Of a DNA stretch of 64,000 bases, positions 46,281 to 58,784 are shown piece by piece (the first letter of the stretch is position 1; every line of letters begins with the position of its first letter). The position numbers and the translations under genes were made by a program. The DNA is taken from the NCBI GenBank assembly GCA_017979445.1, contig CM030711.1, positions 14,710,922 to 14,774,921 on the forward strand, in the 5' to 3' direction. Source of the stretch: Akebia trifoliata (lineage: Eukaryota; Streptophyta; Magnoliopsida; Ranunculales; Lardizabalaceae). Under the pieces are notes generated by a model. That model worked only from the letters and a program-made list of their open reading frames with translations, was not told the DNA's origin and did not search any database.

Positions 46281-49110
46281 ATATATATATGTGTGTGTGT
46301 GTGGTTCGATTCTAATAATCCATGAGAAAACACATGAATTTACATGAATCAAAATCCTAATAACACATATTTCAGAGATGCATATTGTGAGGATAAAGAT
46401 TGAGATCATGTAGTTTTGTTTAGTTAGAATCCAGAACGGTGTCCTGTTCCTTTAAGAAAGGAAAGTGTCTATATGACATGTTTTTTATTTTTGTTGGAGT
46501 TTAAAACACTTGGGGCTCTTAACTCAGCTTGGGCAATATATTTGAATTCCAATAAAATATGCCACTTAGACACCTAATGTTGTTATAGAAACTGAACACC
46601 CTTCTGGATTGCGGCTCAATTTTTTTTTTTTCCACGAGCCACTCTTCATAAGTCACTAGGACCTTTTATGTATATATATCATTCAAGTAGGTGATCAGTG
46701 GATTATACGTACATAATTTTAGATAATTGTAAACTAAAATAATGAAAATATTATTCAAATATTAGATATTGACATAATAAATTGACACTAAAACAAATAT
46801 CACATTAAAAAGACATAGCCTCACTATGTTTAATTGTCATTTTAATAAAAGTATAACCAACAATTTTCTAATTCTAAAAAGTATATATGAAAGAAAAAAA
46901 AATCGTAAATATTTACTTCATTGAATGTTATTTCATGTCATCAAATCCAATCAAACTGTTTAGCAAACGATAAAGATTAAATTTACAAATATATTTATAA
47001 GAGATTTTCCTTATATGCTACGAATCCAAAATGAATCATACCACAAAATAGTTTGATTCATACAAATTTGTAGTTTGATATTGGGGAATAGTTAAGATAT
47101 TGAAGCATCGAATCACTCGATGCATCAAAGTATTTTCCGAAATACACCACTTTCAACTACTTTAGTATAGTCGAGCACCTTATTAGCAATTCGTAATACG
47201 GAAAAAATTCAATACGTGAAAAATTCGAGTTATGCTCGATTTTGGATTACAAAAATCCGGTCAAAATTCAATAAACAAAAAATATGCAGCATATGCTTCA
47301 TACATGTATTATCCGTCTCATTTCAAATATTCGAAAATCAAAAATTCGGTAATATGATAGTGATGGTGATAATGAAATTGGCGATGTTAATGGTGATGAT
47401 GAAGGTGATGATATAGTGGTGATGGTGGTGATAATGAGGGCATTGAGATTATTGTTTCATTGGTTTATAAAAAAAGGCCAAAGTCACCGTATGAATCATC
47501 AATTCGAAAAATTAAGAGGGAATCTCAAATAAATGTATACGTGCATGTCATTAATTTAAAAAAATAATGAAAGTGACATTTATCACCTAAAAAGGTGCAT
47601 TCCTCTAAAATTTTGAAGCATGACAGTTTCAAAGTCGAACTTGTGTTACATGTCACAAGTTACAAGTTTATACTTTGCAACATACAATAAGTTACAATAG
47701 TATTTTTTTTTCCACCGAGTTTTATAAAAATTCGTAAAAAAAAAATGCATTTTATTAATTTTTTTTAAAATTTAAAATATGTGAATTCTTTATAATAATT
47801 CAATAATCTAGAGACTAATGCTTTCATTGAAACAAAAAGAAAAAAATCGTGAATTTTTTAAGAATTAAATAGGAGATTGCTAACAAGGGTCGAGCATGAA
47901 AGAACTACCAATCAATAAATGCAAGAGTTATTCAATGCGGGTGCTTATGGCTTGTAAGACCAATGATTAACTATTAGATCACTATATATTACCCAAAAAT
48001 GCCTTTAGGGATTCTGAGGAACTTTCACCTCCAATACTCAAATCAATCTTACTTTATTTCCCTAGTTTCCCTAAACAGAAAAAGAAAAACTTTATCTAAA
48101 GCTTCAACTGAGTAGAAGTGAGTGATCAAGTGAGTTGTTTTAGGAAGTTAATGTGGGGTGGGGACCCTCTCTACCTTGCACTTTATTGGGACACACAAAA
48201 ACAAAATATTAAACAGTTAATAAAACTAATATCACATAAGTAAGGAATGGAGACCCATGAATTCTTATCCATTATGACCTTAAAATTGGTAGCTTAAATA
48301 TTGTCACGAAGTTTTCAATATATTAACCAATATTGGAGCAACCTACATGACTAATTGAAAAAACATTAGATAGTGCAAAGTAAACCTAGAGACATTTTTT
48401 TTTATTCCATTCAAATCCAATTTATTAATCCAAACAAATTTCATATGAAGAACAAAATCCAATAATTGAAGAAAACGAAATTGCTTTATTATTTTTTCTC
48501 TCTCTCCTCAAACATAATTACAATGATATTTATAAAGAAGAAAGAATAAAAGCCTAACTCTATTCTAATTGACATACTTAGTATAAATAATAATAATATT
48601 TATAGTAAGTCTAAAAATGATAAAGTTCTAATTACTTTCTAATTGGATTAAGAATCTTAAATATTTTAAAACTCCTTCCTGCCACAAATTCAGAATCACG
48701 ATCGAATTAGAGTTATTTATAGTCAAAGATTTTATAAATAAAAAGTCCAAATTTGATTGTAATTTCAGAGCGGTAAATGATGTCGAAACGCTTTCATAGC
48801 GTCTGGGCATTTGGTTGCGTAGTCCTTTGAGTCATCTTTCCAACGTCTTTGGAATCGTCGAATTCTGAGTCGTATGACAAAATTATGACCAATTTACTAT
48901 AGACTAGCTATGTAGATCCTCCTGGATCACTTGTCCATAAAAAAGTAATAAATAAATTATTAAATGCAACCTATAGTATGACGTTAACATGATTTTTTAT
49001 TTAAAAGAACAAAAAAGAAACATTATTAATGATATGGTTGGTTGGGGGACTTTAACATAGGTTGCCGATTAGATACAACCCTCTTCCTCAAGTCCAGATC
49101 CTATGCTCTC
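46281..49110. other. AT-rich intergenic sequence
   Basis: No gene is recognised. A degenerate GATGGT/GATGAT simple repeat occupies about 47,355-47,440. Nothing else stands out. Confidence 0.4.
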
Positions 49111-49281
49111 AGGGTGGATGATTGAAATCCTCCTCCCACACCTCAACACATACCACGTAAATCACAATCCAAGGGATTGATGCCTAAAATATCTCCTTTT
49201 TTGAAAAAAAATTCCTTGAATTGTGGTTTACATGGCATGGGGTTGAGGTGTGGGAGGAGGGTTTCAATCCTTCACCTTGGG
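49111..49281. repeat. Long imperfect hairpin (MITE-like)
   Basis: Arms of about 65 bp: the left arm (49,111-49,175) contains CCTCCTCCCACACCTCAACA; the right arm (49,211-49,281) contains TGAGGTGTGGGAGGAGG. The arms are about 85 percent complementary by eye and enclose a 35-bp loop. No coding sequence. Confidence 0.7.
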
Positions 49282-52200
49282 TATATACAATTTGGACTCT
49301 TTAGGAAAATGCTAGTCTCAACCCACGGGTTACGACTATCAATCGACATGACTGTTAGCATGTTAGGGACTTCCAAGAAAAATGTACAAGAAAAAAGTGT
49401 GTCAATCTCTACAAGATCATAATTGATCTCTAGGACATCTACATTTTCCCTTATATCCTAACGGTTATGTTGACATAGAACCTTAGGGTTTGAGGCTAGA
49501 AACGTCCCTTCATTTATTATGGTTGAGGACTGCCAATACAAGGGAGAGAGAAAATTACATAAGAAAAATATTATTATTATTATTATTTATAATTTTTAAA
49601 TTAATATTATACAAATATTTGCATTTTCAAGTAACAAACACTTGCAAGCCTTAATAAATAAATTTCAAATTGCAACCAAACTGCAATAAAATTCTCTGAA
49701 ACAAAAGCTTGTACTGCAATATTTTAATATACAATTGAAACTTTATAAGATAGCAACAAAGGGCCTACAAAGAAGATCTGTTCCATGTATCAATCTTGTT
49801 ATTGGCTGAGTAAAATATATCTCAAGAAATCATATTTACCCTTCTTGGGCAAAATTAAAAAAAAAAAAAATAATAATAATAATAAATAAAAAATAAAAAA
49901 ATTTAAAGGACTCTGATGGAAGGATTTCTTTCTAAATAGTCCTTGAATATTGGGTGGTAGCTTGATAGTCCATTTAGTAAACTTTTTAATTTCTTAATGC
50001 TCCCTAATATTGTTGAGTTCACCACTTTTTATTATTGAATTTCGACATTTTTTATTATTGAACTCGACAATTTTAAAAAAAAAATGTCAAACTAGATAAT
50101 AAAAACTGGTGAACTCAATGATGGGTAAAACTCATACTTTTTTGTTTTCCAACTAAAATACAAGGAAAGATTGACTAAAAAATTGACATAACAACTTGTC
50201 TACATGATTTCAAATCAAAAGGATAAAGTAAAAAATTGAAAAAGTCCTAAATTTTTTACATATAGCTTTAAAATACTTGAAAATGACTTCTTTTTTCCTT
50301 CTCAAACCCTTTATGTCGGAATGGAGCCTTCGAAACTCTATTAGGATGGCAAAAATCTATTATTATTTTTGTGTGAAAATAGTGAGTTTAAACAATAAGG
50401 ACACATTCGGCATTTCAATCAAGAGAAATGAGGGAAGTAAGGCTTAAGGACTGATTAGAAAGAAATATCTTATTAAATGAACTATTAAGAGAAATCCTAC
50501 AATTTAGGAATTAATTAGATAGAAATGGGTCCTTTACGTAATTTTTCCATGACAAAAACTTGTCTCTTAGATATAGTTATTTATTTATTTTTATTTTTTT
50601 GGGGGAGGCGGGCCGAGGGTTTGAGCGTTATCTTCAATTACTTTCTTCACTCACCAAAAATTATTTTATTCATTTTCAAAACTATGGATGCAGTTTCTAT
50701 ACAAAATACCATAAAGGGTATGTACCTGGGGACGTGTAGAGAAGCATACATTATCTTCAATTATTTTATTTACTTAGAAAAAAATTATTTTATTCATTTT
50801 TGTTTTTTAAAAAATTAATGAAATTTTTGCATAAAACACTTAAAAAATAAAGTAGTTAGATTTGGCGAGTTTGACGGGTGTTCCTTCACAACAATTAATA
50901 TGAAAGCCTAGAAAATTTATTCTTTCCTCTTCTCCCATTACTCGCCATGTCATTCTCTCTTAATCTTCTTGGATATCGTCTTAAGAATGTATGTATCATC
51001 AAGCATCACAAGAGAATGAGAGATCTTGATCCACAATTGGCCCATATATCAAAATAGACAACAGTGATAAAACATAACTTCTAAATATAATCATGAACTT
51101 GCACCCTATAAACCAATCTGATTGATGAACAAATTAGGAATCGCTAAAGAAAATTTCTAAATTCAACATTTAGAAATCATCAATCATGCTAATTCTATGA
51201 AGGAAAACTTCACAAGTTCAATCGGTCTAATTTAACTCGTCACCTTACATTTTTGGCAGTGGGATTGTCAAGGCTAGAACCAGGATATTGCCAACGTGGG
51301 AGCAACCAAGAGTTAGAAATTTTTTGATGGGGACAAATAAGAGTGAAAAAAAAAATAATTGTGTGTGGGTGTGGGTGTGGGGGGAAACTAATAGTGGAAA
51401 ATATTTTTTTGAGAGGGGAGGGGGGCTTGGTGGGTTAATAAAGGCAGGGTTTTTTTAATCTGCTGTTAAAATTTGTTGCAATAGCTCATTAATTCATAGT
51501 CTTTGAAAATTCTTATATGAATTTTTTCACCTATATGATGAGTTCTGGGTGTGAATAAAGCTCGTAGACCCAGGTTTTGACCCTTGACCTAACCCTGGGA
51601 TCATTTTGGACCAAAGCTTAAACATTAGTACTCAAAACCTCTATTTACATATGATGCCCTTTCAAGTTTAAATTATTTCATTAGATATTGGAGTGGGTTT
51701 GACAGGATTTTGGGTTGGCAACTTGGCTTAGAGACGGAGCAGATCCTCTGAAGTAAACTTGGCTTGGTAGTAGAGATTAGCATCTTGAAAATAAAATCTA
51801 ACACTTTGTCTTGTATGGATCATTGTGTGGATCAAATTAAAAAAAAAAAAAAAAAATTTAAATTGAAAAAAAGACATTTTTTTAGAGTGTGATGAAGGCC
51901 TTGAAAATGGACGGTCCATGATCTCCAATTTTTAAACGAAAGGGATTTTTGTGGTGTGTGATGTGGTTCTCCCTCAACCGTCAAATGCTACTACATGAAA
52001 CTGCAGGGAAAGCATATTATAGAGGATTCACTGCTGACTTAGACTATTAGTAGATTACTAACTTTGCTAATCCCGAATTTTTGGTCAAATAATTCAAAGA
52101 GGATTATAGTAGCTTTTGTCCGATCGTGAGTAAATAAAATATTAAAATATGGAAGGATTATTTAATTCTATTAATTTATATTTATAGGTGTTATAATGAA

Positions 52201-53228
52201 GAATTGATCGATTGGGGCACAAGGAAGAATAAGAGTATCCGAAATCTTGAATTGGTCAAAAGTCAAAACCCAATAGGGAAGGTTTTGACTTCAGGTTTGT
52301 TAGAAATTTTAGAAAAATATTAGAAGCAGACAGTCCGTCCATGAGGGTACTTGGAAAGGTTGGTGAATACTTTCCCTACAAGTAATGTATTTATTTATGT
52401 TGTTATCCAGATTGCGTAAGTCAATGAATTTCTTTTTTCCACTCAGCCCCGTGATTTAGAAATTTATAATTCTCTTTACTATATTCGTAACGTACTTAAA
52501 AATGATATGGTGCATGTTTCGATACAGCTCTTGTAGTATAATGATCAAAATGTGCATATTAGTTCAACTATTAAATGACCATTATAACCCTCAATTAAGT
52601 AAAACAATTGCTTCAAGATAACTAATTAAACAAAGAAGTTGGTGATATTCAATCCATTCAAACACTATTAATACCAGGCGAAGAAAGTTGTATAACCATT
52701 TAAGTATGAAACCAATTAACCAATTGTGAAGGATATTTTTCGTATGATTATAGTTATTGACATGTGGCAGCTATGAGACGATTTTACTGAGCTACTGTGT
52801 ATACGAGGTAAAGAAGATCCGATCGATCAGTAAATATCGGCATAAAAGAGCTCGGATGCTAGGGAAGCGAGTCTTAAATCAAGATTCTAAGAGTATAGCT
52901 CGATTGAATCGTATCCTTGAAAATCAAGAATTCAACCATATTCGTAAGGGTTAAGAAAAATCTCTAAAAGGATGAAACGATCGACATAAAAATCTCTTGA
53001 ATTTTGAAAAATTCCCTCTAATTAATGCAAATGTAATAAATGTGTACGTGTTTGCAATAATGATTTTGAAAAGATGCAGCTCCATTTTGCACATTCATGA
53101 AAAAAATTGAGTAAGATGACTAAGCAAAACATAAAATTTGAATAAAACCTAAGAAAAAAATTTGAATTTAAACAAAGCAAAACTCGATAAAATTTTGAAT
53201 AAGGTCTAAGAAAAATCTAAGCAAAAGT
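49282..53228. other. AT-rich intergenic sequence
   Basis: No gene is recognised. A diverged direct duplication of about 125 bp (TTATCTTCAATTA with AAATTATTTTATTCATTTT) starts near 50,627 and 50,752. TGGACGGTCCATGA at 51,909 resembles the spacer of foldback elements A and B and may mark a decayed copy. Small ORFs at 50,525 and 52,757 match nothing I know. Confidence 0.35.
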
Positions 53229-53930
53229 TGAATGTCATACTCTACCTACCCTGGGTGAAAAAGTAATGAACTTATTTTTTTGGGAGTCCTACTCTAGCTG
53301 CTCGGGGTGAAAGAGTAATGAACTTATTTTTTTTAGAGTCTTACTCTACCTATTCGGGGTGAAAGAATAATGAACTTATTTTCTGGGGGTCTTACTCTAT
53401 TCGCTCGAGGTGAAAGAGTAATAAACTTTTTTCTAGGAGTCTTACTCTACCTGCTCGGGATGAAAGAGTAATGAACTTATTTTCTAGGAGTCGTACTTTA
53501 CCTGCCTTGGATGAAAGAGTAATGAACTTTTTTTTGGGAATCCGACTCTACCTGTTCGGGGTGAAAAAATAATTAACTTATTTTCTGGGAGTCCTACTCT
53601 ACTTGCCCGAGGTGAAAGAGTACTGAACTTTTTTATGGGAGTCCTACTCTACTTGCTCTAGGTGAAAGAGTAATGAACTTTTTTTGGAAGTCCTACTCCA
53701 CCTGCTCGGGATGAAAGAGTAATGAACTTATTTTTTAAAAATCCTACTCTACTTGCTTTGGGTGAAAGAGTAATGAACTTATATTTTAAGAGTTCTATTA
53801 TAACTGCTCGGGGTGAAAGAGTAATGAACTTATTTTTGGGAGTCATACTCTACCTGCCCTCAGTGAATATTTTCTGGGAGTCCTACTCTACTTGATCGGG
53901 GTAAAAGAGTAATAAACTTTTTTCTGGGAA
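53229..53930 (-). repeat. Tandem array of about 50-bp units
   Basis: About 14 units with the consensus (plus strand) GAGTCCTACTCTACCTGCTC then GGGGTGAAAGAGTAATGAAC and a T-rich end. Each unit has TACTCT and AGAGTA as inverted arms around ACCTGCTCGGGGTGAA. It holds the same position in the 3' UTR as the 33/34-bp array of Gypsy-1 but has an unrelated unit sequence. Confidence 0.9.
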
Positions 53931-54568
53931 ACAAATGAGAGATTAATAACGCTTCAAGATGTTTTTTTTAATACAAAAAGTTGGATTCTATGAAGGTCAG
54001 ATTAACATTTTAACTTTGTTTGAACCTCAGGGGTTTTAAAAAATTGCTATCAAGTAGGTAACATTTTTAATTTAGGGTTTACCTTATCCTTTGGGGTTGA
54101 TCAGGCTCTAGAACAAAATGCCCTAGTTTGACAGAGAATATTGCACAGGGGATAGTTGAACATAGATTGAAAAAGACTACCCTCAGTGTAAAGGGGAAAA
54201 CTACACTCTTAGAAAAGAAAAGTGCCCATTGTTTTGAAAGTTTGAAATCTCTGATTACCAATAGCGTAATAAAGTTTTAACTTTTAATTTTGACTTTTTA
54301 CATTAAAGATTTTGAGTCAAGCTCAAGGGAATAAAATCCTTCCTTTTGAGATTCATCATAAAATTCATTCTTTTTCTTCTTCAGTTCACTTAAGGAAACG
54401 AAAATTTTCAGATCAATCGTAAACAAGATACTCGTGACTTCTGAGTCTTTGCCTATTTTAAGTTGGGTATTGAAGCTTTGGTCATTCAGAATTCTGATCT
54501 TTCTGTTCGAATTATTTTTTAGATTTTCAACTCAATTGAGATTTTCTTTTGGTCGCTCTAACTTTTGC

Positions 54569-54892
54569 CTAGATTACCTTTTCAGGTTTTCAATCTATCA
54601 AGCGTGCTCTAGTTTTTGCCTAGATCGTCTTTTCAAGTTTTTTATCTAACGAGCTTACTATTTTTCTTTTTTTCTTTACTATGATTGTTGCCAAGATTGT
54701 CCTTTTGGATTTTTAACATTGCAAGTTTGCATTAATTTTCTCCTAAGTTGCTTTTCGGATTTTCAACCTAACAAACTTTTTTTACTTTTTTTCATTACTC
54801 TTATTGTTGCTAAGGTCGTCCTTTTGGATTTTCAACCTTGCGAGCTTGCCTTAATTTTTGCCTAAGTTGCCCTTTCGGATTTTTCAACCTAG
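54569..54892 (-). repeat. Array of six stem-loops related to those of Gypsy-1
   Basis: Units on the minus strand at 54,892-54,862, 54,840-54,811, 54,771-54,743, 54,721-54,692, 54,649-54,620 and 54,598-54,569. Stem arms include CTAGGTTG/CAACTTAG, CAAGGTTG/CGACCTTA, TTAGGTTG/CAACTTAG and TAGATTG/TAATCTA. Three units pair over 7-8 positions, one over 7, and two (54,721 and 54,649) over 6. Inner stems such as TCC-GAAA-GGG and CCT-GAAA-AGG recur. Confidence 0.7.
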
Positions 54893-55381
54893 CAGGTTTT
54901 TTTTTTCTTTTTCTTCTCTTTTGAACTATTGAAGATACTACCTGATCATGCTTTGTTACTTTCCTTGACCTTTTCGCATAGTACTTAAGAGAACTTACAT
55001 AGGTAAGCTTAGGATTGGGTTTAGAAAGAAAGATGGTTTGAGACCCAAAAATCAAATGCCCTTTATGTGACATTTCTTTTGAATTTTCTTCCCCATTTTG
55101 ACAATATCTTTTTTTGTCTCTTTGTGAGGGAATATGTTTTTTTTTAATTTTCTTCCTTATTTTGACAATATCTTTTTCTTGATTTTTTTTTTTGTCACTT
55201 TGTGAGGGAATATATTTTTTTATTTTGACGTGGTCAAGCCTGAAGTAACTTATCAGGTTACCTATGTACTCCAGAATTTTGGGATCAGACCAAAACGTAG
55301 TTTGAATCATTCCCTCCCCTAGGTTAGGTGATCGGGTTGACAAAGAAAGATGTATATTTTTATTATTTTTTTAAAAAAGAC

Positions 55382-57589
55382 TGTAGACACCCCAATTTGC
55401 ACGAACTCATTGGGAAATCCAAATTTCCTCGAATTGATTCTGAGTTAGACTTAAGCCTCTCAATGGGTCCACATTGCCACTTGACATCATTATTCATGCA
55501 TACATGCATACATACATCATCTCATCTTAGTTTTGCATGCCCATACCTTGTCCCTAATCCAAGCCAATTCTACTCACTTCCATGATCCGATCCAAAACCA
55601 AGTTCATTCTAAGTCCAAAATCAAGTCCATATCCTAAACCCAAAACCAAGTCCATTCTAAGCCCAAACCCAAGTCCATATCCTAAACCCAAAATCAAGTC
55701 CATTCTAAACCCAACACCAAGCCCATTCTAAGTCTATTCTCTCACACCTCCCTAAAAGATGACACATGTTGCTCTCTCATAAACCCTCAATACCCAATGC
55801 CTTATCTAATTGGAGAGTCAACCCTACCTTGTGAAAATCCTAGAATGCCCTTCCCAAAAAGATTGTACAAATCAAAAAGGTTCTTGGGTCTTTAGTAATA
55901 ATCCATAAAGTTGAGAGAACTTCCAATCATACCCTCAAAATGTGAGAATCTTCAAATACATACATGGAATTCTCCCATTAGTCTATTTCAAAATTATACT
56001 TCCACCCTTGTTTTATGTGTTATTTACAAATGAACTAAGGTCTTTTTTCACCTACCACTTCACCTTTACACTTGTCACTCCCCTACTCACCTTCCTAAAT
56101 GTACTTTTGTTCTCTTATTGGTCTATTTCAAAAATATACTTTTATCCTTGTTTTATGAGTTATTTACAAATGAACCAAGGTCTACTTTTCACCTACCACT
56201 TCACCTTTACACATGTCATTCTCCTACTCACCCTCTCAAAAGTACTTTTGTTCTCTCATTAGTCAATTTCAAAAATATACTTCCACCATTGTTTTATAAG
56301 TTATTTACAAATGAACCAAGGTTTACTTTTCACCTATCACTCAATCTTTACACATGTCACTCCCTTATTAATCTTCCCAAAAGTACTTTTTGTTCTCTCA
56401 CCTCTATTTACCAAAAAATTAAGATCAAAGAATGCTTTTAGGGTTTTTTCACAAATGTCATCTTTGCCCTTAAACAAATAAAAAATCCAAAAAGAAATAA
56501 CCTAAACCTTATGTCCATTCTCATTATTTTTAGGGTTGGATCACTTTATCCCCAAAAGTTTTTCTAAAACTCTATAAATACCATCATTTTCTATGAACAA
56601 TTCATGTTCTCAAGCCCCCATCTTTCAACCTAAAACTCTATCAAAATTTCTACTCATCTCTCATCTCTCAACCTTCGACTCTCTCATCTCTCAACCTTCA
56701 ACTCTCTCAACCCTTAACTATATCCTTCAACTCTCAAGTTTATTTCTCAAGCTCAAGTTCATTCAAAACCTCCAAGGAAACAAGGTGGGTACAGTAGTTG
56801 TTATTTATTTATTAACTTGCATCTTCTTCTTCTATCCCTCTTTTTTTTTCTAGAAACCTTTAGGATGTGATGGAAAACCCTCATTCATTTCAAGTAGATT
56901 GAACCTCAACCTTGGGCATGGAATGCTTAAAGCAGTTTGGTCGAAAGGATGGAGGTTGAAGTCCTTTTTTACCTACTTTTATCTCATGCATCATAATGTA
57001 CACCATTTACACACACCACATATACTTGGCAATGATGAAAAATTGTGTAGCTCTCTTGATGGGGCTAAAATACTAAGTTTCTAGCTAAGCATGCATACAT
57101 TAAAGTTATAGATCTAAGGGAATTCTATCCATGAAATTTCTCTAAAATCCTAAACCAACATCTCAACTCATACAAAAGTGTATTGACTACATAGAATATC
57201 CTCTCCATAGGATATTTATTATGCCAACACTAACATCAAATCTTCTTTCAAAGAGGTACATATTCACTAAGTGCACACACCCACTTCATGCATTTCATGT
57301 AATTTTGTTATGTTAATCTTTTCAAAAAGTGGCCGAATTTCAAGGTAACCACCTTAGGTGGAGAGAATGGGGTGCTTAACACCTTCCCCAATCTCTAACC
57401 GAATCCCCTTACCTAGATCTTAGGTAGACCATACCTTTTCCATGATTGAGAGTCACTACAATGCCATGCAAAAAATGATTTTCAAAAGAATCGATTCGGG
57501 TGCCCATTCACACCATTTCCAAAAAAGAATGGTGGCGACTTCAAACAATGTAGCATTGAGGCTCAAAGATGAACATTCTCATGTTTACA
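55382..57589 (+). mobile_element. 5' LTR of Gypsy-2
   Basis: A 2,208-bp LTR from TGTAGACACCCC to CATGTTTACA, with a TATA box (TATAAATA) at about 56,573. It matches the solo LTR at 16,216-18,323. A 141-bp internal repeat is present three times here (starts at about 55,972, 56,112 and 56,253, with a partial unit from 56,395), one more than in the solo LTR, which accounts for most of the length difference. Repetitive small ORFs inside come from this repeat. Confidence 0.85.
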
Positions 57590-57592
57590 ACT

Positions 57593-57610
57593 TGGCGACT
57601 ACATTGGGGA
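57593..57610 (+). other. Primer-binding site of Gypsy-2
   Basis: TGGCGACTACATTGGGGA begins three bases after the LTR. This position and the TGGCGACT start fit a primer-binding site; Ogre-group elements are reported to use tRNA-Arg, but I cannot confirm the tRNA here. Confidence 0.6.
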
Positions 57611-58784
57611 GATTGCGGGTTCAAACCATGACCATTTGGCTATTTTTACGAAGTTTAAAAAAAAAAACAAAAAAACAAAATTCAATATGTATTTACTAAC
57701 ATTGTTGTTGTTTGTGTTTTGTTTGATACTTTATCTTCTTTTTCTTGGGGAATGGTTGTAATATGTTCTTTAACATTTTGTGGGTTGAACGCTTGTAAGG
57801 GAGGGTTGATACTTATTATTTTTAAAATGCACTTGTGCACCCACGTTTGCATAGCCCATTACACAAACCTCCTTTACCTATAAAAGTTTAAGGCCAGATG
57901 CCTAGTAGTTTCACGACTTGAGATCGCTTATTTCGGATACGGGGACGAACGCATCTAACCCAATCACCAACCTAAGACGTGTGTACTTCGGTATGCATCG
58001 AGGTTTGAAGAATGGGTAACCGTGAAGCCACTTATAGTCGCATGCATTAAACACGATTAGAGGCTTAGGACACAATTTTGAAAAAATGATTTATCAACCC
58101 CCTCATTATTGTAATTTTCCCCATCCTAGGAGATAACTTTGTAAATTTTATTTTGAAGCCCATGAAGGCAACATTGTATAGAATTTAGGATTTTTTTTTT
58201 CTTACTCTCCCCTAAGTAAAAGGAGAGCATCTTCATTTTCAAGTTTACTCATCTTGCTTTGCATAGAGAAAAAAAAACTTAAAAAAAAATTTCGACATGA
58301 GAACAAGAATAGTGAACAATGTACTCAAAACCAGTGAGCATAGTGTCCATGCATGTTTTGGCAAAAAATAAATGTTTCTGGTCCATTTTTGTGAAACGGA
58401 TAAGTATAAACTATACCTATCCATTTTCTAAGCATGGATAGGTATAATTTACACCTATCTATTTTTGAAAAACGTATAGGTATAAATTATGCATATTCGT
58501 TTTTGAAAAACGGATCCAAAAAAAAAAAAAAATTTTTTTTTGCTCATTTCGTCTCTTATATTAGTCTTGACAACTTTTCTCTTGGACTTTATTTTTATTT
58601 TGAATTTTAAGACTTAAAATGATTAAATGGATAATTTTTATCATTAAATTTATGGCCCACCCCTCATCACTTGGTGTTTGATCCAAACGGAGCTCACCTA
58701 CACTCTACCCATCGATATTGATCCCGACCCAACATGACACACTATCAACCTTGCCATCATCCATCATCGAGGACCAACTTAATT

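Larger units (their letters stand above)
53229..55381 (-). mobile_element. Inverted fragment of a Gypsy-1-like 3' UTR
   Basis: On the minus strand, from 55,340 downward, the order of landmarks is that of 2,300-4,470: CGATCACCTAACCTAGGGG, TTTGGTCTGATCCC, a TACATAGGTAACCTGA-like segment, a stem-loop array (54,892-54,569), CTAGGGCATTTTG, TGAGGTTCAAACAAAG and then a tandem array. It carries no pol or LTR. Its right edge at 55,381 is the insertion point of Gypsy-2, so the rest should lie beyond the far end of Gypsy-2. The 177-codon minus-strand frame at 54,810-55,343 is not a gene. Confidence 0.75.
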
